From Diadophis punctatus similis (lineage: Eukaryota; Chordata; Lepidosauria; Squamata; Dipsadidae): a stretch of 64,000 nucleotides of DNA. This document shows, one piece after another, positions 1 through 13,700 of the stretch (position 1 is its first letter; each line of letters begins with the position of its first letter). A program made the translations under genes and the position numbers. The notes beneath the pieces were generated by a model, which ran no database searches, was not told the origin of the DNA, and saw only the letters and a program-made list of their open reading frames with translations. Location: NCBI GenBank assembly GCA_023053685.1, contig JALIGW010000001.1, positions 163,304,547 to 163,368,546 on the forward strand, given 5' to 3'.

Positions 1-1150
1 ATTTCTGTAATATAAACTATGTATGCAATCATATACCTGTACAGGCTGAGCACAAGGATTGGCAATTTTAACATTCTAGTAGTTTCTGGTTCTGTATATC
101 CTTTTTAAAATCATTAACCTCATAAGATTTGCTGTAAAGGCAGCTGTCTGCTTTCAGTCTCAGTTCCTCTATAGGTTGTTTTTAAAATTACAGAGGCTGG
201 CCTAATGCTCGGTTCCATAAGATTTTTATTAGATTAGCCATATTGGGTCTCCTGAGCAAAATGAATAAAATTGCTCTACCAAGTTAGGGTTTGGATTTAG
301 TAAATATCCCTATTCAAAATTTTCATTTGGGGGCAAATGGGAAAAGAGTCACAGCCCCAGGACATTTTGATCCCTACAACCAAGGACAAAGGCTTCCTTG
401 TATTCAATTTAGAAAAAGTGCCTGGATTGGCAGATGCATTTCAGTTCAACACCTAAGCAGTAGGATGAGTTTCTCTATTCCTCTTAGCTACCTTAGAACA
501 TCTGGTGTACAGAATGTGCTTTCTTCTTGAATGGCTGGCCGTCACTTCCTGCTCTACGCCTGCGCCTGCTCCTGCCTTACTTTGTGTAATGATAGGCCCT
601 ACCTACTCTCCTTGTTAAGTCTTAAAATGGATGGCCTCGAAAATCACAAACTGAAGAATGACAGAGTAGGCAGGGATCCTGTTATTTATATGCCTGCCCA
701 AAACAGTAACTTTCTGTACCTATCAATCCACAGTAAAGGAACTCATAAGAGGGTTAGTCCATTTTGTCTACTAAGCAAGCTTTAGTGCTGTTTTCTAAGC
801 AAACAGGAAACAGTTTGATAACAGGTTGGAGTTTTAGTTCCAACCAGCCCACCATGGTTTTCAGAGACTCACTTTTTCCCCATCGCGGGCTACATCTTCC
901 TTTTAACAGGAGACGCCCCAGATAGTCTCTAGAATCTTTACCCTGCAAATGATGTTACATCCCTCAGCCCTCATCCTCCCATGCAGGTGGGACTGTCTCA
1001 TATAAAACCCGTATGGGAGCTCTATGCTCTTTCCCATGCTGACGTTTCACTGGAGGATGTCTGTAGCAGCCTCTTAAAACAGACTCCTTTTGCCAGACAG
1101 GGCTACTCTTTCCAAAGTTATGTTGAAGTTAATGTGCTGAAAGGCTGGGG
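1..1150. other. 5' flanking DNA of CD2AP, no gene recognised
   Basis: Ordinary mixed-composition DNA upstream of the CpG island. Short ORFs are present but none resembles a known protein. A TATA-like motif (TATAAAACCC) sits at 1001-1010, about 740 bases before the CD2AP start codon. The stretch around 800-1130 has the look of an old LTR or promoter-bearing repeat, but I could not define its ends. Confidence 0.4.
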
Positions 1151-1557
1151 CCAAAATTAGGATCAGCGGCGAATGGCCTCTGCACGTACACTTCCTCGTG
1201 CTGCTTTCCATTTAATACCGAACGGACTCCCATGGAAAGGCCGGGACACATCAAGCGCGCCAAGAACGGCTTCCTGTCCCTCCTCGCGGAGGCGGCACGG
1301 GTTCACGAGCAGGAGGAGCAGCCGGCACCGCCCGCACCTGGCAACCGCAGGCAGCTGGCAGCGCTGCCCGGCGCTACGGGAGGGACGGGGAGCGGGCCCG
1401 CCGAGGTCTCGCGGGATTTGTCGCCCCCAGGACGGCCCCCATTCCGGTGTCTGGCGGGCGGGACGCAAGGAAGAGGAAGCACGAGCAGACTTGGAGCAGA
1501 CCGCCAGCCAGCGCTGCGGACGGCGCAGATTTGGCGGGCTGCTGTTGCTGTCGCCGC

Positions 1558-1575
1558 CACCACCACCACCACCAC
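1558..1575. repeat. (CAC)6 trinucleotide tract in the 5' UTR region
   Basis: Six tandem CAC units within the CpG island, followed by GGAGC. It is about 160 bases upstream of the start codon, so it is probably in the 5' UTR or proximal promoter, and it is potentially length-polymorphic. Confidence 0.85.
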
Positions 1576-1737
1576 GGAGCGAGCCCGACTCCTCCTGCCC
1601 GAGTCGCGCCGTGCGAGTGCCGATGGGGAGCTGCCGAGTCCGGCCTGAGCTTGGCGGCTGCTAGAGCGCGAGGCCCCGGAGGCTGAGATCGGATTGGCGG
1701 CGGTGGCGGGGTTGCAGCCCAGCCGGGCTCGCACAGC

Positions 1738-1741
1738 ATGG
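1738..1741 (+). CDS. CD2AP: CD2AP exon 1, coding part (start codon plus one base)
   Basis: The coding part is only ATG plus G, followed by the donor GTAAGG at 1742. The start has an A at -3 and G at +4, a strong Kozak context. The G joins TT at 16260 to make codon 2 (Val), giving M-V-E-Y, which fits the family N-terminus (MVDY in mammals as I recall it). The 5' UTR lies upstream in the CpG island and its start is not defined. Intron 1 is 14518 bases. Confidence 0.9.
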
Positions 1742-4700
1742 GTAAGGCGGGAGAGGAGGGAGCCTTCGCTCCATTACTCCGATGGAATGACCTTTCCTTC
1801 CTGGCCTTTGGGGCGAGGGCCGCCCCAGAAGTCCGCCTCGTTTCCTCCTGGGAGCGGAGAACAAACGTCCCGCAAGACGGTTCGTCCCTCCGCTCCGCCA
1901 CCTCCGCAGCCCTCACTCAGGACTGGGGGGGGGGGAGAGACACCACAGGAACCCCTCCCGGCGCTCCGTAAAATGTTACGCTGGTCTCTTCTCCCCTTCT
2001 TCCCTCCCTCCGTTGAGCATTCTTGGCTGGTTTCGCCCTCTTCCCCAAGCCAGACCCAAATAGGATGGGGAAAGTGGCTTTTTTTTTGCGGTTCACCCCT
2101 CCTCCATCATCAAAGGTTTCAACTAGTCCCTGGGCGCTAACGCTGGCGGAGTCGCATATTTTCTCATCCTGGAAGACTCCAGAGTATCCAATTAGTCATA
2201 ATTACGAGAACAGGTAGGATACGGGACAGGAAGTTTGAATGAGCTTCCTCCCAAATTTAAGGCTAGAAAACACTAGTTGACTTCCTGGTTCTTCTAAACT
2301 TTCCCCTATATTTAGAAAGTATGTAGGAACTTTTATATCATACTGACTGCTATTGATTTTATTTACGTTGGAAAGGGATGGGAAAGCAAACACTCATTTA
2401 TTCAGGTGAGCGTGCTTTAATATTATGGCCTGGTTTTTGTTTCAGGTGGAAGCATGTTTGGACTAGTGAAAATCTGTTGCTGTTTTGCAAGGCACTATGG
2501 TTGAGAGTCTCTAGATTTTTGTTGGATTACAGTTCAGACATTATGTACATATTCGCCTTACTTCTGTGCTACGCAGATCAGTATTATGATAAGTTGTATG
2601 CCTGAGTATATTAAAAGACTGATATGCTTTTATGTATTGGGTTTTTTTGTATCGGTTTCTTTAAAATAAAGTGAAAGAGATTGCGAATTTTTTTTCTGTA
2701 AGTCATATACAGCCTGAAAATATATGTGCTTCTCTAAAAATACTGTATAATCTAATTTACGGTATCCAGTGTGACTATTCCTGAGTATATGTGTGTTGAT
2801 TGTAGAAATAAATAAATCCATTGCCAGAAATATAGCACCTCCTCTCTCCATGTTGAGGAATATACACTGTGTAAGTTGCTAAGTAAGGCATGTATTTCAA
2901 AGTTGATAAAAACAAAAAGGATACACAATTGAAACAAGAATATTAGATCTCTGGGAAGATCTGCAACGGACCAGATGGATTTGTAACTTTATTTTTATAT
3001 GTGGGAAATAAAATTCTATGTAGATATTTTTTCTGATGAAGAATGAAAGATACAATACATTTAAAGGAGAATCTGGATATTTTTTGAAAACAAAGTATTT
3101 GATTTATTGCTATATAACAAAAACTGACAGTGTTATAATTGGAGGAAGTGGTAGTGGTGGCTAAAACCTAAATCCTGTTTTGGTTGTTAATTAGCAATTG
3201 CTTCAGGTCTACTTTAAAAGTTGTTTTCTCTGGAAAAATTATGTAATGTTGCTTGATAATGTTTCCTGAAGGGTTTTTTTAAATTCCCAGTTAGGAATGA
3301 CATGTGGTTGCCTATGGATTTTACTTTAAACGTGACTGTTTATAAATTGGTATTGGTGAAGCAAAACCTAAAATGTTTATGATAAATGTTATAGATATTT
3401 GTTTAGTGCAACAGTAATAGTATTAAATATGTAAATGCTTTGTAGTTACATGCTGTTTCTTGAAGTTTTTTTCTTTGCATGCAAATATACTCTTCTCTGT
3501 TTAATAATGCACACATATATTTTAGCTAGTTTTTCATATATTCAGTGAATTTCTTGACGAGCTATTGTATGTATTGTTTGCAAAGACAGAAGTTCCAATC
3601 CAAAAGTATTCATATGTAGGGCTGCCTAGTGTTACAATCCATTTATGGCTAAGCCAAATCCTCCATCGTGATATTCTTGTATAATATCCTGTATAATTAG
3701 ATGGAGTTGAATATATACAGTATGCTTCCGACACGGAAAGGAAAACATTCTGTAAATATATACTGATGTAGAAGTGCTTTCAAAATGCACTTAAGCTTGT
3801 TTGTCTGGCCTCAAAATTAACTTATCCTGCCTTATTTGAAATTGAGTAACATTTCCATCAGAAGGATGTACTAGAACCGTGATGGCGAACTTATGGCACA
3901 CGTGCCAGAGGTGGCATGCAGAGCCCTCTCTGTGGGCACGCATGCCGTCACCAGCTGCACTTCCGGGTTCTGTCATGTGCATGCATGCTGGCCAGGTGGT
4001 CCGGCATGCATGCGTTGTTGAGATTTCTGAATCTCTTCAATCGGCTGGTCGAGGAGGAGTAAAAGTTCTTTCTCCAGAGAAGACATTCTTAAGTAGATTT
4101 ATGGCGTTTCACTTCAAAAACAGCCAAAAACATTCTTATCTTTCTCTTACTAGGCTAAACGCAATAAATCTGTCAGAATTAATTAAGATCCTGGAACCAA
4201 ATTGTCTGCTACCATTATATTTGATAGGGATGCATCTCCCTGCATATACATGTAACAGGCAACATAAAATCACTGCCTGACATGCGTGTATGTCCAGGCG
4301 CTCTCTTCCATCATGTGCATGCGCACCAGCCAGCTGGTCTTCATGCATGTGCACAATGGAACCCGGAAGTGCAGCTAGCGACGATGCGCATGTATCCATC
4401 CACACACTTCCGGGTTCCATCAATGCGCAGACATGACGACTAGCTGGCCGCTGTGCATGCGCACAACGGAACCCGGAAGTGCAGCTGGCCGCTGCATGCA
4501 TGCACACCACCCAGCTGCTCTCTTCCCGGTTTTGGTGCTCCAGCGTGTGCTCCTGTTTTGGCACGGAGTACCAAAAAGGTTAGCCACCACTGGACTAGAG
4601 TATTTTACTATTGTAAATGACCCAATAGTATCTCCCCTGTGGGGATGTGGATTGGCAATCCTGTCAGAGTCTGGCTAACAGACTACATTATCAGTGCTAA

Positions 4701-7700
4701 TAACTATCATTTATTAACATGTATACCAAAGTTCAGTCATATATGTATATATTAAATATAAGACACAATAATAATTGAAATAGAAGTTTAGAAGTTTAGA
4801 ACATGAGACAAAACACTGGATTTGCAAAATAGGTTAACTTCCTCTGAAAATGTCAAAAGGTGTGCCTGAAGAAAGGTATCCAGGAGAATGTTCAAGAACT
4901 ATGGTGTCACCAGTGTTTAGACTTGTTTCTTGCTGTCTTCACAGAGAATGTCAGAATAGGTTTCTAATCTCAAAAATACAGACAAGTGCATATAGGCATC
5001 GGCTTAATAGGACATTATAGACAGTTCCAATTCAGTGTAGGCTGCAGTTCTTGAACTATCTTTACAATTAGTTTCATGTATCATCATTAGCATTGGACAA
5101 TTCCAGTGCTCAAATATGAATAAGCATCAGGATTATTTCTGGGAAATTTTTTAATCTAGCAAGTTCTGCAACCATGTTTACAATGTTGTAAAGTTCTGGT
5201 GGATAGAAAATTGTTTACATGTTAATGATTTTTTTTGTCCCTAATCTTTCCGGTTTTCATGGAACCTTAGTATTCCATAGAACACTGTTTAGAAAAAAAA
5301 TGGGTAAGGCCATGCCAGTTTTAGATTCAGAGATGCGCTTATATTGGATAACATCAGTCACCCATTCATTGGCAGTGAAACTTGAAGCTTAACATTATTA
5401 TATCCAAATACAGCATAGAACAATGCAATTTTTTTTAAAAAAAACTTCACATAGTAAGAAGTGGGAAGCGTACAAAACCAATCACAGTTATAGCCAAAAT
5501 TCCCATAATAGATACTAAAAACCAGAATAATAAAAAGTCTGTACTAGTGGGGATATAAAATCCATATTGCTACTGTGCAGTTATTTTCCTTCTCCATCTG
5601 GGCAATATTTGGTGTTTGGCCTAAGTGGGATCCAGTTTCCACTGCCTGGATCAAGAGGGTGAACAATATTGCAGCTCAGAAACAGCAAAAGGATCAGAAG
5701 TAGAGTAAGAATTTCAGTATTTGGCCAATAATCAGATGTCAGGATGTTTCCTATAGTCTAGGTTTGTTGTAATCTTGTCATACACTTTCCTGCCATCTTA
5801 TAGTTCAGAGGAAAGTTTTTAAAACTTTTTTTTAACGTTTCTTCCCTATATACATTCATTTCCTGCTTTTCCTGTTTCTGTGCATGCTTTTATCTACTAT
5901 TCTCCCATGTTTCTTTATCAGGGTAGAGCTCCCTTTTTAAGCTACCAAGTTAAGCATTCAGTGATGTGGTGTCTTCATCAGGAAATACAAAATAGAATAA
6001 TATAAATTAGTAATAGTGAAAATAAGAATTAGAATAGGGAGATGCCAGAATTTTAGAATCTTATTTTAAATATTTTCATTCAAAGTTTGAAGATTTTAAT
6101 GTTTTTTAAAACATAAATAGTATCTCAAAAGTAGTATCAGAAACTACCCTTGATATTTATTTAGTTTCTGAAGTTTTTAGAGAGTTGATACAAAACAAGA
6201 TCTTTGGGCAGGTTGGTAATTGCCTTTGCAGTAATATTAACTAGTTTCCAAGAAATACATTAGTGTGTACTTAATAACTGTATTTTGTGGGGAGAAAATT
6301 AGTACCGTGTTTCCCCAAAAATAAGACCCGGTCTTATATTTTTTTGAACCCTGAAATAAGCCCTTGGCCTTATTGCCATGCACTCAAAAGCTCGATTGGG
6401 CTTATTATCTGGGGATGTCTTATTTTGGAGAAAACGGTTTAAAAATGAATGGGTTCATTGATTTCAGTTGGAAAACAGAAGAAAGAGGAAAGTGTGAGTT
6501 GGATTTGGCCATATTTAGTATTAAATTGTTTTTTGACTGACTGACCTGCAAACAGACAGACAATGTACATTAATTTGATAAGCAAATTTTAAAGAATGGA
6601 ATAGGGAACAGGAAATGCCATTTATTTTACACAGTAGGAAACTGTCTTAACAGCTTAACAAAAATTACAGCAGAACTTAGGGCCATTATATTCATATAAA
6701 AGAGGAATGAGTAAATCATGTCTTTGGAGATGCAGTGAGAATAATTCTTTATTAAAACATAAGTTTTTGCTTTGTTCTAAGGATATACATATATGCACAA
6801 TAATATATGATATTGACAAGGTTAAATTCGTAGAGATGTCCAGACTTTTTTTAAACTATGTACTTATGGCACAAATAGTCCAAAACTATGGCAGAAATCT
6901 CAGATGTTTGTAGTTTCATATTTATTTATTTATTTAGTGTTCTTATATGCTGCCCTACTCCCTGAGGACTCAGGGCGGCGTACAACATTTAGAGAACAAC
7001 TAAACAATATAAAATTTAAAAACAGTACTAAAAAGAATTTAAAAAAACATTTAAAAACCATACATACATGGGGGAGACCTAAGATGTAGAATTGTCTCAA
7101 TCATTGTCTCAATATATAAGGAAGGATGAAGAAATCACAATATTTTCATACTCTTGCACAAGATCTCATGCTATTTCAGACATTTTATTATTTATTTGGA
7201 TACCTGAGAGGAGTGATCTATTATATGATGCACTGAAATCCTGCTAGATTCTGTGGTATTTGAAGCATTGCCTGTACATTTTCAAGCTCAACTTTGCCTC
7301 CCCAAGGAGTAGAATATTACAGTTGTCACATAAATTTTATACCCAAACAGAATAAATCATATACAGTCTTGTCTGCAGTCAGCTGATTGACCATTGTTTC
7401 AAACTATAAACCATATATCCTTTTTCAATATATTGCTAGATCTTATATATTATTAAATGTAGTAATCTCTTATTTATAATATGTATTGATGTTTTTGTAC
7501 AGTGATCAATCTTAAAAATGAAAAGTTTGAACTGGTTGTTTGTTTGTTTTTTGAAATTACTAATTTACTCCAGAAAAACTAAATACAGTTTTGTGCACTG
7601 GATGTAGCAAAAGTCATTTCCTTGTCATCCTACTATTGATAATTGGATCCATGTCTTAATTCTTATTCTGGAGAAATCTGACATGCTATATTGTAGGTAA

Positions 7701-10700
7701 GGTCTTGAAAAATTGGTGATAATTTTGCTTATAATGAATGATGCTGTCATTCTAAGCAGGACGAGCCTCCCTGGCCAAACATAGCCAAATTGTGTTGTTG
7801 TTGTCTGTCTGGGTGCTATAAATGTTAATATGTTGAAGTAGCAGTGAGTCTGCAATCATTTTGGGAATAGTAGGTAAGCACATTTCAACCTGGAGCGTTA
7901 CTTGGCTATCTTAGGATGCATATTTCAGGCTATTAATAATTTCAACAAGCAAATTATATACTTCAATTCATGTTGTGGAAATTTACTAGCTAATTCTCAA
8001 TTAAATATTTCAGCCTTAGGATACACATTAGAAGTATAAAAGGCTCACATATTATCTAGAGGGCAGTTCACACAGGGAACAGTGGAAATTGCTTCTGAGT
8101 AAATACAAATAGTATGCATTGCAGTATTAACAGTAATTTTGGAATAGGGTGGAGTGGAGCTTGAAAAAGAGAGATCAACAGATTGCCAGGCACTTTGTCA
8201 AGCAAGTTTCTTGGGTAATATTATTTCATATAATCTCAAAGGTGGCACTAACTCTATGAGAGAAATACCTTCACACTGTTGTATAACTGCCAGTGAGAAA
8301 ATAATCACTTCAATTACCATATTTTTCGGAGTATAAGACGCACCGGAGTATAAGATGCACTTAGATTTTAGAGGAGGAAAACAAGGAAAAAAGTATTCTG
8401 AACCAGTATTTAATAAAATGCTAGTATAGCAGAATACTTTTTACAACCATGTATACTTTTTACAACCATGTACACTTTTTACAAACTTCAAACTTCACAG
8501 CTTTAAGACTTGTGGACTTCAACTCCCAGAATTCCTCCTCCAGTCATGCTAGCTCAAGAATGGGAGTTGAAGTCCACAAGTCTTGAACTTGTCAAGTTTG
8601 AAGACCCTTGCACCCCTAACCCCTAACCCAGGGGTTTTCACACTTGACAGCTTTAAGACTAGTGGACTTCAACTCCCAGAATTCCTCCTCCAGTCATGCT
8701 TGATGGGGTAATTAGAAGGCAAAAACACCCCTTTTTTTTGCAAAAAAATGGCCCATTTTTAGCCCGTTTTTTGCAAAAACGAGGCATGCGGAGGGTTTGG
8801 GAAGCCTGCAGAACACTTCTAGGGGGTGGGGGAAGGCAAAAATACCCCCATTTTTGCAAAAAACTGGCCATTTTTCACAAAAATGGGATGCAGGGGCGGG
8901 GTTTCGGGAGGCCAAAAATGGCTGTATTTGGTGTATAAGATGCACCAACATATCCACTCTCTTTTTGGGGACAAAAAGGTGCATCTTATACTCCGAAAAA
9001 TACTGTAATGTAATTGGGAGGAATTTCCATGCATCAAACTTTTATTTGTACAATTTTCTCTCATGGATCATGGATTTGTTCTGATTCTTGGTTTTAAATG
9101 ATTATTAATGTTATCACTTCACATCTGTACCCATACTGCTGCTTCCTACCCATGATTTCCAGACTTTGACTTAATCTAAATTGTTCCAATAGCATAATTT
9201 TATGAAAAATTCAAATTCAGTGTAATGGGACTTCAGCTCTATTGATGGCTTTTCTACTAGATAATTCAAGTGAGTTTTATTTTGACAACATTTTGCAAAA
9301 TAGTATAACATAGTCAGGGGCAGGTTGCTCACTTACCTTGCTCCTGGAGCCATGTGCGTGCATCTCCACGCTTCGGGGGCACGCGCGCTCGCTACGCGCG
9401 TGCCCCCCCTTGCACGATTTTGCTTCTGCGCATGCGTGGAAGCAAAATCATGCCAAAATCTCGCGAGGGGACACACACGCGCGCGAGATTTTGGCGTGAT
9501 TTTGCTTCTGCGCATGCACGGAGGCAAAATCTCACCGAAATCTCGTGCGCGCGCACGTCCCCTCGTGAGATTTTGGCGCGATTTTGCTTCCGCGCATGTG
9601 CAGAAGCAAAATCGCCCGAAAATCACGGGGAAAAAATGGCGACGTGCTGGGTGGACCGGCAGAGAGGGCTCCGGAGCGGTTGCGAAATCCGCCGCTCCCT
9701 ACCGGAGCTGCATACCGGGCAGCTCCGGCAGGAACCCACCTCTGAACATAGTGGATATTAATTAAGAACATTTGAATGCAAGTATTATTAAGATGCTTGA
9801 CCTATAACCAGATATTGACTACTATAGCATTAGTGTTCTGTATTACCATTCAAGTTTTAGCAATAAACTTCAGTTGCTTTTTTGAAATTGTGTTTCTGTC
9901 TTTTAAGTATGAAAAATCCATATTTATATAAAATTCCTGGAAGCTTCCTTTTTTCTTTTTAAACATTGCTTATTACTTGAACAGGAAACAGTGGCCTATG
10001 CAGTAAATGTTTTTGTGGCCTTTTGTGTTGTAGAAAAATGGCAGATGCCCAAAGACAACTAAAATTAACTCTTGATTATTGACTTCCATAGGCAGGATAG
10101 TTCTAAGGCTATGATTTGGAACAGAAGTACCTGCCGATGATAACTTTTGTTTTACTGCTGTACAAAGTTTATAGAATTCAGTAGTGAAGTCCCATGTATA
10201 CTGTATATGATAGAGTTGTAGCTTGCTTTCTTATTGGCCTTTCTCTGTTAGCACAGTGTTGGGCTCTAAACTTTCACAGGGCAATATTTTGAAACCTTTT
10301 CCTACTGGCAAAAGTTATGTCAATAAGCCCACACCAGTGCTGTGGCTTTTTTCATTTCCTAAGAAATTATATGCAATATACCTGATAACTTAAAAAATAC
10401 AATTTTTCTCTGCACTGATAGATTTTGAGCACAAGAAAAAAGCAGTACTAGAAACGTGGAGATCAGGGGCTAGAGTAGATAACTTTAGGATCATTTGAAG
10501 GTGTTACAGCACAGGAGTTAACACTAAAAGATATTTTGTAATGTGATATTCAGCATCAGTATCATATAAAGGAAGTAGTCATAGCATGTCTCTTAGAACC
10601 TTTCCAACATTCAGTATACCTCTTTTAAAATAATATGGCAAATTTCTTCTAGATATATTATAATGCAGTGAAAGCTATTACAATAGTACAACTTTTTCTC

Positions 10701-13700
10701 AGTTTTCCAGTTAAAAAAAGTTTCCCAGAGCAGTTCATAAAGTTTAGAAATAAGAAGGCTTTGCCTATGAAGGAGAAGAAAAGATCAGTTTTGTACAATA
10801 ATTTACACTTAACAGATTTCCATAAAGGTAGGAATGTGCACAAATTATTAAGAACCAATGCTTCCCCCCTCCTTGCATGATTTATTCAATAGCAGATAGT
10901 GAGTGGAGAGAGAGGCTTGATTTTTCAAGTACTTGTTAATACAATGGGAAGGATTTACAGGGATTAGCAAGCTTTTCAAACAGTTGCCTTTGATAATTTT
11001 GAATGGGAGAAATAACCCAAAATACTTTGTCTAAAATACTATTTTTATAAAAATAGTATTTTAGACAAAGAACTAATTTGGCTGAAATTTTTACAAGAAT
11101 TCACACAACAGAAATATTGCAAAATTTTGGCATTTAAAAATCTGTTTTCAAAAATTAGGTCAATGAGTAGTAGTGCCATCTAGTGATATTTCTGACAAAT
11201 GTTTATGGCTTACAAAACTTGTTCATAGAATTTGTAAATCTAGCTAGTATTGGTTTGTTGATAAACTTGAAGCAATTGAAATATAGTGGTTGTTAGGGAT
11301 GCCCAACTCAAAAGAGAACATTTGAACTTTTTCCATTGACAAAAGAATTTTGGAAAGAAAGTTGGGAGAAAATATACAATTAAATTATTATTCAAAATGG
11401 TGTCTTCTGTTGTAGGAGAGAAATAATTTTTTCCTATTCCCATGTTTATATTAATTTAACAAGAAATTGCTTTCTTTGGATATTTGCAGAATAATGCTAT
11501 TAATTTAGAACTTAATTATCAAGAAAAATAATATCATGCTGTTTTCAGAGTTGCATCCCTAAATGCGTAAAAGAACCTCAGCTTCCAGCTTGGCCCAAAG
11601 AGTTTAGGCCTGTGATATAAGTTCTTGAAGGGAATTGCCACACAATTTAGTTTGGCATATTCACAATGAAAAAAGCTGATTTGTATGAAAGATTCAGTTG
11701 GGGAAAATAACAAGTTTAACTAGGTCTCCCCCAATACTATAATCAGGGATCTACAAGTTATAATTCAATTTGATAGCGAAGTGATTATTTTTGCTAGTGA
11801 GATAGTTGGAATCCCCACCATGATTATGCTACAGTGTTACATGCATTTATCAATTTGAAAACTGTCTAATGAAATTATTCTGATAAATCAGGACTTTAGA
11901 TATTTTTCTTTCATTTTTAGTCCATTTCACTATACAGGTGGTCCTTAACTTATCACCACAATTGAGCCCAAAATTTATGTTGCCAAGTGAGACATTTTTA
12001 AGTGAGTTTTTTGCCCCATTTTACGACCTTTCTTGCCAGAGTTGTTAGTAACATGGTTGTTAAGTGAATCTGGCTTCCCCATTGACTTTACTTGTCTGAT
12101 CACATGACCTACTGCAACTGGCATAAACATGAGTCAGGTGACAAGCATCTGAACTTTGATCACGTGACCATGGGGATGCTAGAACAGTCGTAAGTGTGAA
12201 AAATGGTCATGAGTCACTTTTTCAAGTGCCGCTGTAACTGAACTGTCACTAAATGAACTGTTGCAAGTCGAGGACTACCTGTACCAGGTAGTCATCGACT
12301 TACTAATCACAGTAGAGACCAGCAATTCCTCTAGGCCAGGGATGGGCAAACTACAGCTCTTTGAGGACTTGTGGACTTCAACTCCCAGAATTCCTGAGCC
12401 AGCCATGCACGCATGGCTGGCTCAGGAATTCTGGGAGTTGAAGTCCACAGGTCCTCAAAGAGCTGTAGTTTGCCTACCCCTGCTCTAGGCAATGCAGCCA
12501 TAGAGTAAAAATCACCTGAGCACACCTGACGTGTTCCATCAGTCCCAGCTGCCGTCATGAAACAAATTGCCCATGGTGTTAAGGATTAAACGTGACTAAA
12601 ACTTCCTATCAACTTCCCTATTGACGATGCTTTGTTGGAAGCAGGCTGTGAAGGTTACAGTAGCCAATCACTATATTTATAATTGCAAATGCGCACTGGT
12701 TGCTCAGTGACTAAATTGCAATGATGTGACCACAATTTTGATTCTTCTAATAGTGCAATGCATACGTACCAAGGAGGAAATTTCACTCCATTCAGTGATT
12801 AGCTTCAATCTATGAGGAACATTAAATTTGTTCAGCTATTTGAAATAGGAATTTTAAGTTTTAAATTGAAATGTAGATACTGTTGTAGAGGAGTTTTGCT
12901 GGTGTGTATCTGTGAGTCCTTGTTGGCTAATGGCAACTGCCTGGAGAAGTCCCTGCAGTTTTCTTGGCAAGATTTTTGAAAGTAGCTTGCAATTGCCTCT
13001 TTCCTAGGGATGAGAGAGAGAGTGACTGGGCCTGATGTCACTTTGATGGTTTTGTGCCTAAGATGAGACCTGAACCGATGGTCTCTGGGTTTTTAGTTTG
13101 ATGCCTTAACTACAACAAAGGTGCTTTTTTTCATAGACTCCATAGACACTTAACTACAACACCAAATTGGCTCTCTTTAAACTCTTATAATTCATCCTTT
13201 AGCATATCCAGATAATTGAGGAAAGTAATCAAACAATGCTGAATTGTTTTCTTATTCTCTCATTTCTGATATGTAAACAGAATGAATTTAGAAAATTTAA
13301 ATATTAAAATTGAAATGAATTTATTTAGTAAATTTATAGGGCCACCCATCTCACATAACGTGATTCTGGTTTTCCTTTCAAAGTTGCCAGGCCAGGATAT
13401 ATTCTTAAGAAATTTTTTCTTTCTTATAAAATTATTTATTGTATACATTCTCTTGTAAAGTGATTGGTTTGGTTTGATGTAACCTCCCTCAGTTTGAACT
13501 TTAGTTATTCTGTTATAAAGGTAATTAATACGCTCAAAGAAGCTTTAATGAATTATCACTTCATTCATTCTTCATATCAGGAGGGCCTGCCTACATCATG
13601 GTGATTGGTGTTTTTTCACTCAAAAATAACAAGATTAGATGCTCCTAAATACAAGTTTTTTCTAATGAAGCATCTTAGAAAAGTGTGTTGGCTTTTGGCA

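Larger units (their letters stand above)
1165..1930 (+). promoter_or_regulatory. CpG island and probable CD2AP promoter / 5' UTR
   Basis: A sharp rise in G+C and CpG density begins near 1165 and fades near 1930, inside intron 1. It surrounds the start codon at 1738 and contains a (CAC)6 tract. No TATA box lies close to the start codon, as is usual for CpG-island promoters of broadly expressed genes. The transcription start is not determinable here. Several long overlapping ORFs on both strands are explained by GC-rich composition. Seen: base composition. Inferred: promoter role. Confidence 0.75.

Noticed and set aside
1163..1916. Long overlapping ORFs on both strands in the CpG island (for example 1232-1648 + and 1374-1916 -)
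   Set aside because: They overlap in many frames, have no domain and follow from high GC with few stop codons. The gene start at 1738 explains the region.
8611..8634. CCCCTAACCCCTAACCC, telomere-like
   Set aside because: Only two imperfect units within a MITE interior. No TTAGGG array.
9325..9765. Overlapping ORFs rich in Arg/Ala in the hAT MITE (also 25490-26213)
   Set aside because: They are caused by alternating inverted GC-rich units, and both strands and several frames are open alike.
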